From NCBI GenBank assembly GCA_944989445.1, contig CALYLW010000209.1:335001-399000 (forward strand): DNA of 64,000 nt, written 5' to 3'. This DNA is from Ampullaceana balthica (lineage: Eukaryota > Mollusca > Gastropoda > Lymnaeidae). The number at the start of each line of letters is the position of its first letter. Within the stretch, counting starts at the first letter, position 1. The notes beneath the pieces are model-generated. The model was not told the origin of the DNA. It was given only the letters and a program-made list of their open reading frames with translations, and ran no database searches. Made by a program: the position numbers and the translations under genes. Positions 35,233 through 47,266 of this stretch are shown here, in pieces.

Positions 35233-35875
35233 TATGGTATAAAATCATTTTTTGTAATAAAATTGAGTGGATTTTTTTTGTTTTTTTTATTAAGAAAACA
35301 TAACTTTTTATTATCTATTGTAAGACAAGTTTAGAAGATATTGAGAGATACATGCAAGTATTTGGTTATAGTTCTCGTCCTTAAATGACGTCAAAACAAG
35401 TGTTATGTGTGTTTAGACAATCGAATTATTCGATTTAATGTCAACCTTAATCTGCTCATCTACAAATGTATTGATATTTATAAAAATATTTAAAGTGGCA
35501 GGAAATAACATATGACATATATGTAGCCGAGTGGCAGGGAATAACATATGATTCTCTTACCCCCGATATGTTTTGATTTAGATTTAAAGGTATTTAAGTC
35601 TTTGGTTCATTTTTCTAATTAAAAAATAAATTAAAAAAATGTGTAACTTGCAATAAGATAGAAAATTCATTTAATTAACTTTGCCTTTGTTGCTCACATT
35701 ACTAATGACATAATGATACTTTTATGATTAGTATTAACACTAAGTTATTTCGACTCCTCATACAAATTACAAATGCACAAATGACTTTTTTTATATAGCG
35801 TTCATCTCGATTTTATTTAGTTATAAACCATTTGTCTAGAACCGTTTTGCATATTCTTTTATCTTTTTTATAGGG
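35233..35875. other. AT-rich sequence with diverged X fragment
   Basis: About 35,530-35,800 is similar to 5,500-5,760 and 23,330-23,450. No gene. Confidence 0.4.
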
Positions 35876-36245
35876 GCGCGGTGGTCTAAGTGATAGTGCG
35901 CTGTGTTCTGCTGCTGGCGAGTTTAATCGGCTCCCATTTGGTAGATGATGCTCGTTAACCTTGGCTGGTAGTTCATCTAGAAGAAGGAAACTCCGAATTC
36001 AAACCTCCGCTGCCTTGCGGCCACATCCGCTACTCGGGAAAGGCTAAGGACCGATCCACGTGGCGCACAGTTGTCAAAGAGGGCTTCATAGTAGCCGAGG
36101 AGCGAAGGATGGAGGAGGCTACAGAAATAAGAGCTAGGAGAAAGGCCAAAACATTTGGTAGCACAGAATTCGTGTGTAAAAACTGTGGTACAGACTGTCA
36201 CTCAAGGATAGGACTGCACAGCCGTCTTGCGAGACGGAAGGATGC
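35876..36245 (+). mobile_element. tRNA-like head joined to a LINE tail
   Basis: The head GGGGCGCGGTGGTCTAAGTG resembles the SINE head at 4,550, but the B box is not clear. From about 36,040 one frame reads as a LINE C-terminal end: AKDRSTWRTVVKEGF, AEERRMEEATEIRARRKAKT, then FVCKNCGTDCHSRIGLHSRL, the CxxC zinc-knuckle-like end of many non-LTR retrotransposon proteins. It relates to the LINE at 10,618-11,570. It may be a chimeric SINE that borrowed a LINE tail, or two adjacent insertions. Confidence 0.55.
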
Positions 36246-36459
36246 CGATATATATATTTGTTATAAGAGGTTTAAACAAACAAATATTATATGTATGTAT
36301 ACGTGTTGCACCATTTCTGTCGTTTACCTCTCTTGTCTTCATGCATTTTATATTTTAGTATTTATTGTTGTAATCATATGTATATGTATATAAGTTTATT
36401 ATGTTTATTAACGTATACATTTTTGATTTATGCATTTGTTGCTTGTATATCTAATTAAA

Positions 36460-37279
36460 ATATGAGTGTGTGTTTTGTTAAATTGTTGTTATTTTAATAT
36501 TACTATAAAATGTACATACAGTTTCAATGTTATAGATGCACAGTTAGGAAATATTTCGTATTTTTTAGGATAGTGATAGTATTTTCCATTGAAATACATT
36601 GCGTTATAAAATAGGATGTGCAACATAATTGTTCTTCCTGTTAGTGTCGCACCACAAGGCTCAAGTGCTGACGTATTTAATATTATATATTTATTTTGAA
36701 AAACATAGATGATAATATTATTAATAGCATTTTTAATTTGTTTAATGTTTTAAACTATAATGTACATTTATATGAGATTTAGAACTAATAATGTGTGTTA
36801 CTTAAATGTTTTTTTATGAACTTTATAAGAATTTATAGAAATGAATCATTTGAGGAACTAAATAAATTTCAACATGCTATTCATTTTATTTTTAATTAAA
36901 ACTATACAATTTCAATATTTAATGTTAATAGATAAGCCACATAGAATGTTAAGCTGCACATTGTTGACGTATAGAACTTCTTGGTATATTCGATCCTAGT
37001 GGCACGCCACTTCAACTCGATCCCTTTAACTAGGGATACAACGTCAATGAAAAAGTAGGTTTCTCCTATCACGATAAACAATTTTTATACTTTCAAAAAA
37101 TGACTCCATTTTTCATAGTATAATAATTTTAAGTGTTTCCTTAAAACAAAAAATAGAAACTTTAATTATAATTTCATAATTAGCCATATAAATGTTGTTC
37201 ACGTGACGTCAAACTTTATATTTATGTTATTATTTTCAAAAAAAATATAAACATTTACACCTAATAATTAAAGCACATC
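36460..37279 (+). repeat. Family X copy 6, left part
   Basis: Starts TGTGTGTTTTGTTAAATTGT, block 1 at 36,645-36,690, block 2 at about 36,990-37,070 with the intact hairpin and CCCTTTAACTAGGG. Interrupted by the LINE at 37,280. Confidence 0.75.
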
Positions 37280-37968
37280 ATCAAACCAACAACTTCCAAC
37301 AAGATGGAGTCATAAAAGTAACAAACCATAGCTTGGAGCAAGGTAACAACTTAGTATACCTTGGGAGTGTAGTCAGTGTATCAAGGGAAACAGATGAGGA
37401 CATCGAATGAAGAATTAATTTGGCGCGACAAGCTTTTGCCAATCTGAAACAGGTCTGGAGATCCACATACATCTCTGTCAAAACAAAAGTAAGGATCTTT
37501 AACAACATTTTTAAAATGACCATACACTATGGTTCCAAAACATGGGGAACGACAGAGACAACAAAAAAAAATAGACTCCAGACCTTTGTTAACAGATGCT
37601 TCAGAAATATTCTGAAAAAAAATAGGTTCGACAAGATCGAAAACTCCAAACTGTGGTAGAGGTGTGGACAAATAACAGTAAAACAGCAAATCATGGAAAG
37701 AAATTGGAGATGGATTGTACACACCCTTAGGAAAGATAACAGCAGGGCTAGGCAGGTCTTAAATTGGAACCTCCATGGCAAACGACAATGAGGAAGACCA
37801 AAGCGTACAGAGACGGAGCATGTTAGACGAGGCTGGAAGAACTGGGAAGAGCTGGGAAGAGTTGAAGCGACTGGCAAAGGACCGTGTAGAGTGGCGAGCT
37901 TCGATATAGGCCCTATGTTCCAAAAGGAACTCAAAGGACAAATAATGATGATGATGATCAAACCAACA
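37280..37968 (+). mobile_element. 5'-truncated LINE (RTE/CR1-like) with 12-bp target duplication
   Basis: The reading frame gives NLVYLGSVVSVSRETDEDIE, ARQAFANLKQVWRSTYISVK and IHYGSKTWG. These are the end of a reverse transcriptase and the following region of non-LTR retrotransposons. After stops and shifts the tail reads RGWKNWEELG, and the element closes in (ATG)n at about 37,944-37,956. Short 3' tandem repeats are usual for RTE-type LINEs. ATCAAACCAACA occurs on both sides (37,280-37,291 and 37,957-37,968). The 5' truncation, together with in-frame stops, makes it dead on arrival or since. Confidence 0.8.
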
Positions 37969-38330
37969 CATTAATCAGAATCTCTCTGTAATAAATATAA
38001 ACTTAACATATTTTTGTTTATTTTTCTATTCTTTTAATATCGTTATAAAATGAGAATGAAATCTGTCCACATTAAGAAAAAAAGTCACGGTTAGAAGGCG
38101 AGTGATATTAAAATAAACAACGACTTGAGTAAATATTGAACGATCTTTTACAAGCCTTCGACTCAGATAAGTATGACGTCAGGTGTGCTGCCAAGTAATG
38201 AGATGAACTAAGAAAACATTAGAAAATACACGGATCATTATAAAAAATGTGTATGATAACTAAGAGTATCTCAGATATAAGAGACACAATACAACTCATG
38301 ATCTTTATATAGTTTAGCTTGTATACGTCA
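37969..38330 (+). repeat. Family X copy 6, right part
   Basis: About 38,140-38,310 matches 21,360-21,560 (AGTATGACGTCAGGTGTGCT, ACACGGATCATT, CTCATGATCTTTAT). Confidence 0.65.
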
Positions 38331-38619
38331 TTGTCCTAAGTCCTTTGTGTAAACTAGTAAACTTAAAGCCATTGTACCTAATTAAACTCAATACAGTTAA
38401 TAATTCCTTTTTTTAAATTAAAAATTAAATTAACGCATTTTTTTATAGCTGACTATTTTTTATTACATATTACATGAAATCAGGTGAAAGAGGATTTTGT
38501 AAAAATAGAATATAAAAATAAATAAGGGCTTAAAAAAGTGTTGTGGCGTTTAATTAAGTGCAGGTGTTGTAAGTTATTAAAAAAATATCCTACAATTTTG
38601 TGATATCTAAATGTTCTCA

Positions 38620-39650
38620 AGTACAGTGAGATATAACTTGTCACCGGTACATCATGGTACAGCTCAAGTACAGTGAGATATAACTTGTCACCGGTACATC
38701 ATGGTACAGCTCAAATACAGTGAGATGTAACTTGTCAACGGTACATCATGGTACAGCTCAAATACACTGAGATATAACTTGTCACCGGTACATCATGGTA
38801 CAGCTCAAGTACAGTGAGATGTAACTTGTCACCGGTACATCATGGTACAGCTCAAGTACAGTGAGATATAACTTGTCACCAGTACATCATGGTGCAGCTC
38901 AAGTACAGTGAGATATAACTTGTCACCGGTACATCATGGTACATCTCAAGTACAGTGAGATATAACTTGTCACCGGTACATCATGGTACAGCTCAAGTAC
39001 AGTGAGATATAACTTGTCACAGGTACATCATGGTACAGCTCAAGTACAGTGAGATATAACTTGTCACCAGTACATCATGGTACAGCTCAAGTACAGTGAG
39101 ATATAACTTGTCACCGGTACATCATGGTACAGCTCAAGTACAGTGAGATATAAACTTGTCACCGGTACATCATGGTACAGCTCAAGTACAGTGAGATATA
39201 ACTTGTCACCGGTACATCATGGTACAGCTCAAGTACAGTGAGATATAACTTGTCACCGGTACATCATGGTACAGCTCAAGTACAGTGAGATATAACTTGT
39301 CACCGGTACATCATGGTACAGCTCAAGTACAGTGAGATATAACTTGTCACCAGTACATCATGGTACAGCTCAAGTACACTTAGATATAACTTGTCACCGG
39401 TACATCATTGTACAGCTCAAGTACACTAGATATAACTTGTCACCGGTACATCATGGTACAGCTCAGTACAGTGATATAACTTGTCACCGGTACATCATGG
39501 TACAGCTCAAGTACAGTGAGATATAACTTGTCACCGGTACATCATGGTACAGCTCAAGTACAGTGAGATATAACTTGTCACCAGTACATCATGTTACAGC
39601 TCAAGTACAGTGTGATATAACTTGTCACAGGTACATCAAGGTGCAGCTCT
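38620..39650 (+). repeat. 47-bp minisatellite, about 22 units
   Basis: Unit CTCAAGTACAGTGAGATATA plus ACTTGTCACCGGTACATCAT plus GGTACAG. It contains the near-palindrome CACCGGTAC. Variants are CCAGT for CCGGT, and single-base gains or losses near 39,150, 39,425 and 39,465. Confidence 0.95.
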
Positions 39651-39775
39651 GACACAAATGTATTTCAATAAAACACCTCCAAAATCATATTAAAAATCTC
39701 CATTAAAATTGTTTTGACTTCTTTTTATTGGATTGAAATAATTCAAACTTATTTTACACCGTGCTTTGAAAAGTT

Positions 39776-40400
39776 AGTACAGACAATATATAGTACCTAT
39801 ATAGTAGAGTTGATGGTACAGACAATATATAGTACAAATATAGCAGAGTTGATGGTACAGACAATATATAGTACAAATATAGTAGAGTTGATGGTACAGA
39901 CAATATATAGTACAAATATAGTAGAGTTGATGTTACAGATAATATATAGTACAAATATAGTGGAGTTGATGGTACATACAATATATAGTACAAATATAGT
40001 AGAGTTGATGTTACAGATAATATATAGTTCAAATATAGTAGAGTTGATGGTACAGACAATATATAGTACAAATATAGTAGAGTTGATGGTACAGACAATA
40101 TATAGTACACATATAGTAGAGTTGATGGTACAGACAATATATAGTACAAAAATAGTGGAGTTTGTGGTACAGACAATATATAGTACAAATATAGTAGAGT
40201 TGATAGTACAGACAATATATAGTACAGATATAGTGGAGTTGATGGTACAGACAATATATAGTACAAATATAGTGGAGTTTGTGGTACAGACAATATATAG
40301 TACAAATATAGTAGAGTTGATGGTACAGACAATATATATAGTACATATATAGTGGAGTTGATGGTACAGACAATATATTGTACTAATATAGTAGAGTTGC
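39776..40400 (+). repeat. 39-bp minisatellite, first block (about 16 units)
   Basis: Unit GTACAGACAATATATAGTAC plus AAATATAGTAGAGTTGATG. As 39 is a multiple of 3, several frames stay open on both strands, giving long repetitive ORFs that are not genes. Confidence 0.95.
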
Positions 40401-40620
40401 GTATTAGGGTCTCGTATTTTCGTTAAACAATTTGAGAGTGCGTCAAAAGCAGAAAGTGTTTTCTTAGCAATAATTGTTATATTATGATGAGTGTTAGTAT
40501 GATTTTTTTTTAAATTCGAATGCAGAACAACATAGTAAGCAAGGTACTTATTGTTTATACTTATTAGTTTAATATATGTCTTATCTGTATTGTCAAAACT
40601 AAGGTCCAGCTCTTCTATGT
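40401..40620 (+). repeat. Unique flank of the 39-bp block, copy 1 of a segmental duplication
   Basis: GGGTCTCGTATTTTCGTTAA through AAGGTCCAGCTCTT recurs at 41,576-41,785 with a few substitutions, in the same relation to the 39-bp block. Confidence 0.9.
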
Positions 40621-40705
40621 TTGTGTATACGCAGGTCTGAAGAGGACTTGAGCAGTGGCCCAGGAGCGGTCGCATCGGACCGAGGGCATGCTCGTGAAGA
40701 AACTG

Positions 40706-41048
40706 TGAAGAAACTCTAGTGTCGGAGGTGTGTACACCCAGTGGTAGAAAGAGGTAGTTAAACTGTAGTGTCGGGGGTGTGTACACTCAGTGGTAGAAAG
40801 AGGTAGTTAAACTCTAGTGTCAGTGGTGTGTACACCCAGTGGTGTAAAGAGGTAGATAAACTGTAGTGTCGGGGGTGTGTACACCCTGTTGTAGAAAGAG
40901 GTAGTTAAACTGTAGTGTCGGGAGTGTGTACACGCAGTGGTAGAAAGAGGTAGTTAAACTGTAGTGTCGGGGGTGTGTACACCCATTGGTAGAAAGAGGT
41001 AGTTAAACTGTAGTGTCGAGTGTGTGTACACCCAGTGGTTGAAAGAGG
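40706..41048 (+). repeat. 49-bp minisatellite, about 7 units
   Basis: Unit AAACTGTAGTGTCGGGGGTG plus TGTACACCCAGTGGTAGAAA plus GAGGTAGTT. It contains the palindromic GGTGTGTACACC. Confidence 0.95.
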
Positions 41049-41192
41049 AATATGCTGTCAATGCAAGACAGCCAGTTTGTACAGTTGTGTATAGTATAAT
41101 AAACATTGAATTGTTACACATACTTGTGTCAACTATTGAATGTTGTATGTAGCGGAGAGCAAGGCAACAATCCATATAACATGGAGACTTAA

Positions 41193-41785
41193 CAATACAG
41201 ACAATATATGGTACAAATATGGTATAGTTGATGGTACATACAATATATAGTACAAATATAGTAGAGTTGATGGTAAAGACAATATAAGGTACAAATATAG
41301 TTGAGTTGATGGTACAGACAATATATAGATCAAATATATTAGAGTTGATGGTACAGATAATATGTAGTACAAAAATAGTAGAGTTGATGGTACAGACAAT
41401 ATAGTAGAGTTGATTGTACAGACAATATATAGTACAAATATAGTCGAGTTAATGGTACATACAATATATAGTACAAATATAGTAGAGTTGATGGTACAGA
41501 CAATATATAGTACAGATATAGTAGAGTTGATGGTACAGACAATATATAGCACAAATATAGTAGAGTTGCGTATTCGGGTCTCGTATTTTCGTTAAACAAT
41601 TTGAGAGTGCGTCAAAAGCAGAAAGTGTTTTCTTAGCAATAACTGTTGTATTATGAGTGTTAGTAGGATTTTTATTTTAATTCGAATGCAGAAAAACAAA
41701 GTAAGCCAGGTACTTATTGTTTATACTTATTAATTTAATATCTGTCTTATCTGTATTGTCAAAAGTAAGGTCCAGCTCTTTTATT
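41193..41785 (+). repeat. 39-bp minisatellite, second block, plus duplicated flank
   Basis: About nine more diverged 39-bp units to about 41,568, then the same flank as at 40,401-40,620. Confidence 0.92.
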
Positions 41786-42205
41786 ATTTCCTAAAATAGT
41801 AAAAGTAATTTTGTGAGTAGAGACGACGTCACTCTGATTACTGTCATTAATTCCTTAAACTAAATGTGATGTGGTCACGGGGTGAACTCACGGATGTCAA
41901 CGAAAGCAGACGGTACAGATGATTATATATAGACTATAGATAAACTAAAAAAGTTCAATAATTTAATACTGGTACATTCGATCGATCTGAAATTTTGATA
42001 CAATGCATTGTCATCCAAGATCTATCTGTGGTTAAATTTTCAGATCTCTAGGACCATCAAAAGTGGTTCAATTTTACGTTTGCAAATTTGAAAAAAATCT
42101 TGGACAAACCAACAAACCAACAAACAAATAGGAACGAAAGCGAGTTAATAAAAACGTGGTAAAAATATCGGTGCCACTCCCCTCCCTTCATTTGGTTTTT
42201 GTTCT
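41786..42205. other. Sequence without recognised genes
   Basis: Contains a (CAAAC)n-like phrase near 42,110. Nothing else supported. Confidence 0.4.
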
Positions 42206-42316
42206 TTTCATCCCACTACGCTTGCCAACTGTGGTCGGTCGACCCCATCGAGGGTCATTCGTCATGATTACTTGCACATACTCGTGTAGGTGAATTATTA
42301 TATATATATATAAAGA
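42206..42316 (-). mobile_element. Helitron-like family B, 5' end fragment
   Basis: GTCGGTCGACCCCATCGAGG and TGTAGGTGAATTATTATATA match the 5' end region (minus strand) of the copy at 22,338-22,650. The rest is absent. Confidence 0.55.
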
Positions 42317-43194
42317 ATATTTAACTACAATATACAGAACTTTGATAGGGCTAGAAAGCAATCATTACCCATCACAATACAATGAATTCTTAAAGTATAC
42401 CATCCTTAATTTTTTTTTGTGAAATACAAAGTAAGAAGAAATGACATGACCAATGTCAGACTTAGTTGATGATGTTCAATAAGCGACAACGTAGCTGACA
42501 AACGTTTTTTATCAAGTTAGGTAACTCCATGTATGTAAATTTAAACATGTGTCTTTCTTTACGTTATTGAATTGTGAAGTTAAATGTCTATAAATAACTC
42601 GATGGTATCCACTAACTTTAGAGTTAAGTGTTCAAAGTTATTTTCCAAATCATGTTACTGGTTATTATAAAGTGTTGCGAACGATAAGTATCTAATGTCA
42701 TTGAAAATAGAACTACCTCAAAATTTATTATGTGCTGGGTGATATTGACATATAAGTCCATCAAAACAAAAGGTGAAAGCTGTATATGAAAATCAAAGAA
42801 CATCAAGAAACTATGAGATATTTTAAATTAAATTTCAGAAGTTTTCTCAACTGCTGAACAAATGTCAATAAAAGACGTTTATAGTTGTTTAAATGAATTG
42901 ATAAATATATGATTGAACGTTTATACAATATTTGAGAATTGTTTGTTGTTGTTGTTCTTTGTCCGTCGCAGTCGACGATGAACACTGACCACTCTCATCA
43001 TCTTAGTCCACTGATAGGCCACCACATGTGTCCTCTGATGGCTTATTAGCCATATTTGAAATTACGAAGGATGAGGATGTCGTCATATGATTTATGTGAT
43101 AAATAAATAAATATTTTATTAAAACAGGATATGTAAAGCCTGCCATGACGTCACAGAACAACAAACGTGTTGGCAAAAAGTCTTCCTTAACGAA
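42317..43194. other. Sequence without recognised genes
   Basis: Short ORFs only. A (GTT)n run lies at 42,941-42,953. Confidence 0.4.
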
Positions 43195-43345
43195 CAATTC
43201 AAGCTCTAATTTCAACTTACAGGTTCCAACTCTAGATATAATGGCTCTAAGATATTTGATGAGTTGTACCTCTTCCAGCTTTTGATGGTTCGTTGGGATT
43301 TTTGTATTACTGGCAACTGAGTTGATCTGTCTGCGAGTAAGTCAG
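43195..43345 (-). pseudogene. Short LINE reverse-transcriptase fragment (possible)
   Basis: The minus strand reads SVASNTKIPTNHQKLEEV followed by QLIKYLRAIIS. This resembles the common LINE segment with FKYLGAIIS. Only about 50 codons can be matched by eye. Confidence 0.45.
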
Positions 43346-43368
43346 TTAGCTTCTGTAGTTCTTTATAG

Positions 43369-43423
<55 letters not shown>

Positions 43424-45367
43424 CTAGCAAACCCGTCGTGCGTTGCAACGATCTCAGTAAAATGATTAAGTTTAAAAAAAGCAATGAGTGGCATATATTA
43501 AAAACATTTATGCCAGAAACATTCGCGGAAGTTTGCAAATACACAAAATCCAAGTTCCTATCAAACGGATAAATAAATTAATAATTAAAAAGCTTACAAA
43601 ATAAAAAAACGATAGTAAGGCAAGGGGCCCGGCCAAAAAATGAGTGAAAATTAAATTTTTTTTTGCCATTGTACTCAAGCTAAATTTCTCAATATCGTGC
43701 AAATTGAAAGGGGAATAAATTATCACTGTGTAGTAAAAATGACATTTGGGGATCCCAGCTCAGTGGGAATATACATTAGGAGTTCAGTGCCCTATAGTAA
43801 TATAATCTAGGTTCTTAAGTTTTTATATTCTAAGTTTAGTCAAAATCCATTTATTTTCTCATTATTTAGCGCTTAAACTAATTTTAATATAGCTAATATA
43901 GTGTTTAAAAAAATGACATTTAGGGGCCCCTGGGCCCATTCGGTGAAAGATGTCAACTTCAAAAACCTGTTCATTTTAATTCAGTTTCCTCATAGATCTA
44001 TTCCTCAAAATCGTGAAAAATTGAATGTGGAAAAATATCTTAAACATATACGAAGAAAAGACATTTGCGGCCCCAGCCCCGAAGGAATGGACATTTGAAG
44101 TTCTGTGCCCTTTAGTATTTTAATATGGGCTACCAAGTTTTTGTATACAAATTTTTGTTAAGATCCTATTTTTTACTCAGTAACAAACCCATAAACTAAT
44201 TTTTCATAAAGCTCGTATAAGCAAAAACGACATTAAGGGCCCCAGGGTCCAATTATTGAAAGAATTAAAGTGCAAAAGACATGTTCATTTGAATAAATTT
44301 CAAAATACATACATTTATTTATATTTCTCAATATTGTTAAAAATTGAATGGACGATAAGATATTAAACATTTACTAAAAAAGACATTTTGGGTCACCTGC
44401 CCCGAGGGAATGAAACTTAGGAGTTCAGTGCCCTATAGTAATAAAATATAGACCATAGAGTTTTTCTATACTAAGTTGGGTCAATAGCTATTAATTTTCT
44501 CAGTATTTTACGCTAATACTATTATTTTACAGCTAGTATAAGGGGAAAAAAGACATTTAGGGGCCCCCGGGCCCATTCGGTGAAACGTGTTAATTCCAAA
44601 AACCTGTTCATTTTAATTCAGTTTCCTCATAGACATATTCCTCAAGATCATGAAAAATTGAATGTGGAAAAATATCTCAAACACATACGAAGAAAAGACA
44701 TTTGGGTCCCCCGGCCCCGAAGGAATGGACATTTGAAGTTATGTGTCCTATAGTATTTTAATATGGGCTACCAAGTTTTTGTATACAAATTTTGGTTAAG
44801 ATCCAATCATTTACTCAGTATCTAACCCATAAACTAATTTTTATATAGCTCATATAAGCAAAAAATGACATTAAGGGCCCCAGGGCCCATTTAATGCCAT
44901 ATATAAAGTTCAAAACACTGTTCATTTTAATTTGAATATTAATGGATAAATGTGTTATTATTTGTCAAGATTATTAATAACTGAATGGTGAATAAAATCT
45001 TGAACGTTTCATAAAAAGGACTTTTTGTGCCCCCAGCCCCAAAGGAATGACTATTAGGAGTTCAGTGGCCGTATAGTATTTGAATATTGGCTATCAAGTT
45101 TGTATTACACAAAGTTTGGTTAAGATCCAACTGTTTACACAGTAGCTAGCGCTTAAACTAATTTTTATATAGCTCATATAAGCAAAAAATTACATTATGG
45201 GCCCCCGGCGCCCCATGAGTGTTAAATTTAGAAAAAAAAATGACAGTTACCGTCCCAGGTTGGTTCTCAATAGTCTCCAAATGTTTCATGACGATCGGAT
45301 GAACGGTTTAGTCAACTATAAAGGACATGCACACACACACACAGACATACTTTGATTTATATATAGA
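43424..45367 (-). mobile_element. Helitron-like family A element (complete, 1.94 kb)
   Basis: Minus strand: A|TCTATATATAAATCAAAGT at 45,367 to GACGGGTTTGCTAG|T at 43,424. It holds about five internal repeats with GGGCCC-type boxes. A (TA)n run lies just outside its 3' end (43,378-43,412). Confidence 0.8.
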
Positions 45368-46201
45368 TAGATAGATATAAGAAAAAAAGACATTTAGGGC
45401 CCCTGGGCCCATTTGGTGATAGAGGTAAATTTCAAAAACCTTTTCATTTAATTCAGTTTCCTCATAGATATATTCCTGAAGATCGCGAAAAATTTAATGG
45501 GGGAAAATACATTAAACATATACGAAGAAAAGACATTGGGCGCCCCGTTCCCGAAGGAATGGACATTTGAAGTTATGTGCCCTATAGTATTTTAATATGG
45601 GCTACCAGGTTTTTATATTCAAACTTTGGTTTAGATCCATTCATTTGCTCAGTAGCTAACGCATAAACTAATTTTTATATATCTTTTATAAGCAAAAAAA
45701 GAAATTAAGGGCCCCGGGACCCATTCAGTGCAAGAAATAAAGTTCAAAACCCCTGTTCATTTCAATTTGTATAATAATTGATACATGTGTCATTATTTGT
45801 CAAGATTGTTAATGACTGAATGGTGTATAAAATTGTAAACGTTTAAGAAATGTGAATTTTTGGACCCCCAGCCCCAAAGGAATGACTATTTGCAGTTCAG
45901 TGCCTTATAGTATTTTAATATTGGCTATCAAGTTGTCATATACAAAGTTTGGTTAAGATCCAACAATTTACACAGTAGCTAGCGCTTAAACTAATTTTTA
46001 TATAGCTCATATAAGCAAAAAATGACATTATAGGCCCCCGGTGCCCAATAAGTGTTATATTTAGAAAAAAAAATTGCCAGTTACCATCCCAGGTAGATTC
46101 TTAACAGTCTCCAAAAATTTCATGACGATCGGATGAATGATTTAGTCAGCTATAAAGGACATGCACACACACAGACATACTTTGATTTTTATATATATAG
46201 A
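45368..46201 (-). mobile_element. Helitron-like family A element lacking its 3' end
   Basis: Minus strand start A|TCTATATATATAAAAATCAA at 46,201. The body runs directly into the start of the next element at 45,367 without GACGGGTCTGCTAG. Confidence 0.7.
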
Positions 46202-46211
46202 TATATATATA

Positions 46212-47227
46212 TCTATATATATATAAAAATCAATGTATGTATGTATGTATGCATGTCTGTTATAGCTGACTAAACCATTCATCCGATCGACATGGAACTT
46301 TTGGGGACTTTTGAGTACGCTCCCGGGTTGGAAATAGGCTACTTTTTTTTCAAAATTTAACACTCATGGGGCGCCGGGGGCCCATAATAAGAATTTTTTC
46401 TTATATGAGCTATATAAATATTAGTTTAGGGCTTAGCTGCTTTGAAAATGAATGGATCTTGACCAAACTTGGTACATAACAACTTGATAGCCTATATTAA
46501 AGTACCATATGGCATTGAACTCCTAATGTGCGTTCCTTCGGGGCCGGGGGCCCACATTTTTTTTTATAAGCGTTAAATACTTTATTCCCGTTATGATTTA
46601 CACGATCTTGAAAAGCATTGACTAATATCTCTATCATGATCCAGATTGAAATGAACAGTTATTTTAAAGTTAATTTCTTTCACCGATTGGGCCCGGGGGC
46701 CCTTAATGATGTTTTTGCTAATATATATATATAAAAATCAATGTATGTATACATGTCTGTTATAGTTGACTAAACCATTCATCCGATCGCCATGAAACTT
46801 TTGGAGACTTTTGAGTACGCTCCCAGGAGGGTAATAGGCTATTTTTTTTCAAAATTTAACACTCATGGGGCGCCGGGGACCCAAAATGAGAATTTTTTTC
46901 TTATATGAGCTATATAAAAATTAGTTTAGGGCTTAGCTGCTTGGAAAATGAATGGATCTTGACCAAACTTGGTACATAACAATTTGATAGCCTATATTAA
47001 AGTATCATATGGCATTGAACTCCTAATGTCCGTTCCTTCGGGGCCGGGGGCTCAAAATCTTTTTTTTTGTAAGCGTTAAATACTTTATTCCCGTTATGAT
47101 TTACACGATCTTGAAAAGCATTGACTTATATATCTATCATGATCCAGAGTGAAATGAACAGGTATTTTAAAGTTAATTTCTTGCACCGATTGGGCCAGGT
47201 GGCCCTTAATGTGTTTTTTGCTAATCT

Positions 47228-47266
<39 letters not shown>

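Noticed and set aside
37281..37971. Minus-strand ORFs of 70-144 codons
   Set aside because: Antisense to the LINE remnant on the plus strand.
39332..41599. Long ORFs on both strands with YSTNIVELMVQTI-type or LYLYYILSVPST-type repeats
   Set aside because: By-products of the 39-bp (and in part 47-bp) minisatellites.
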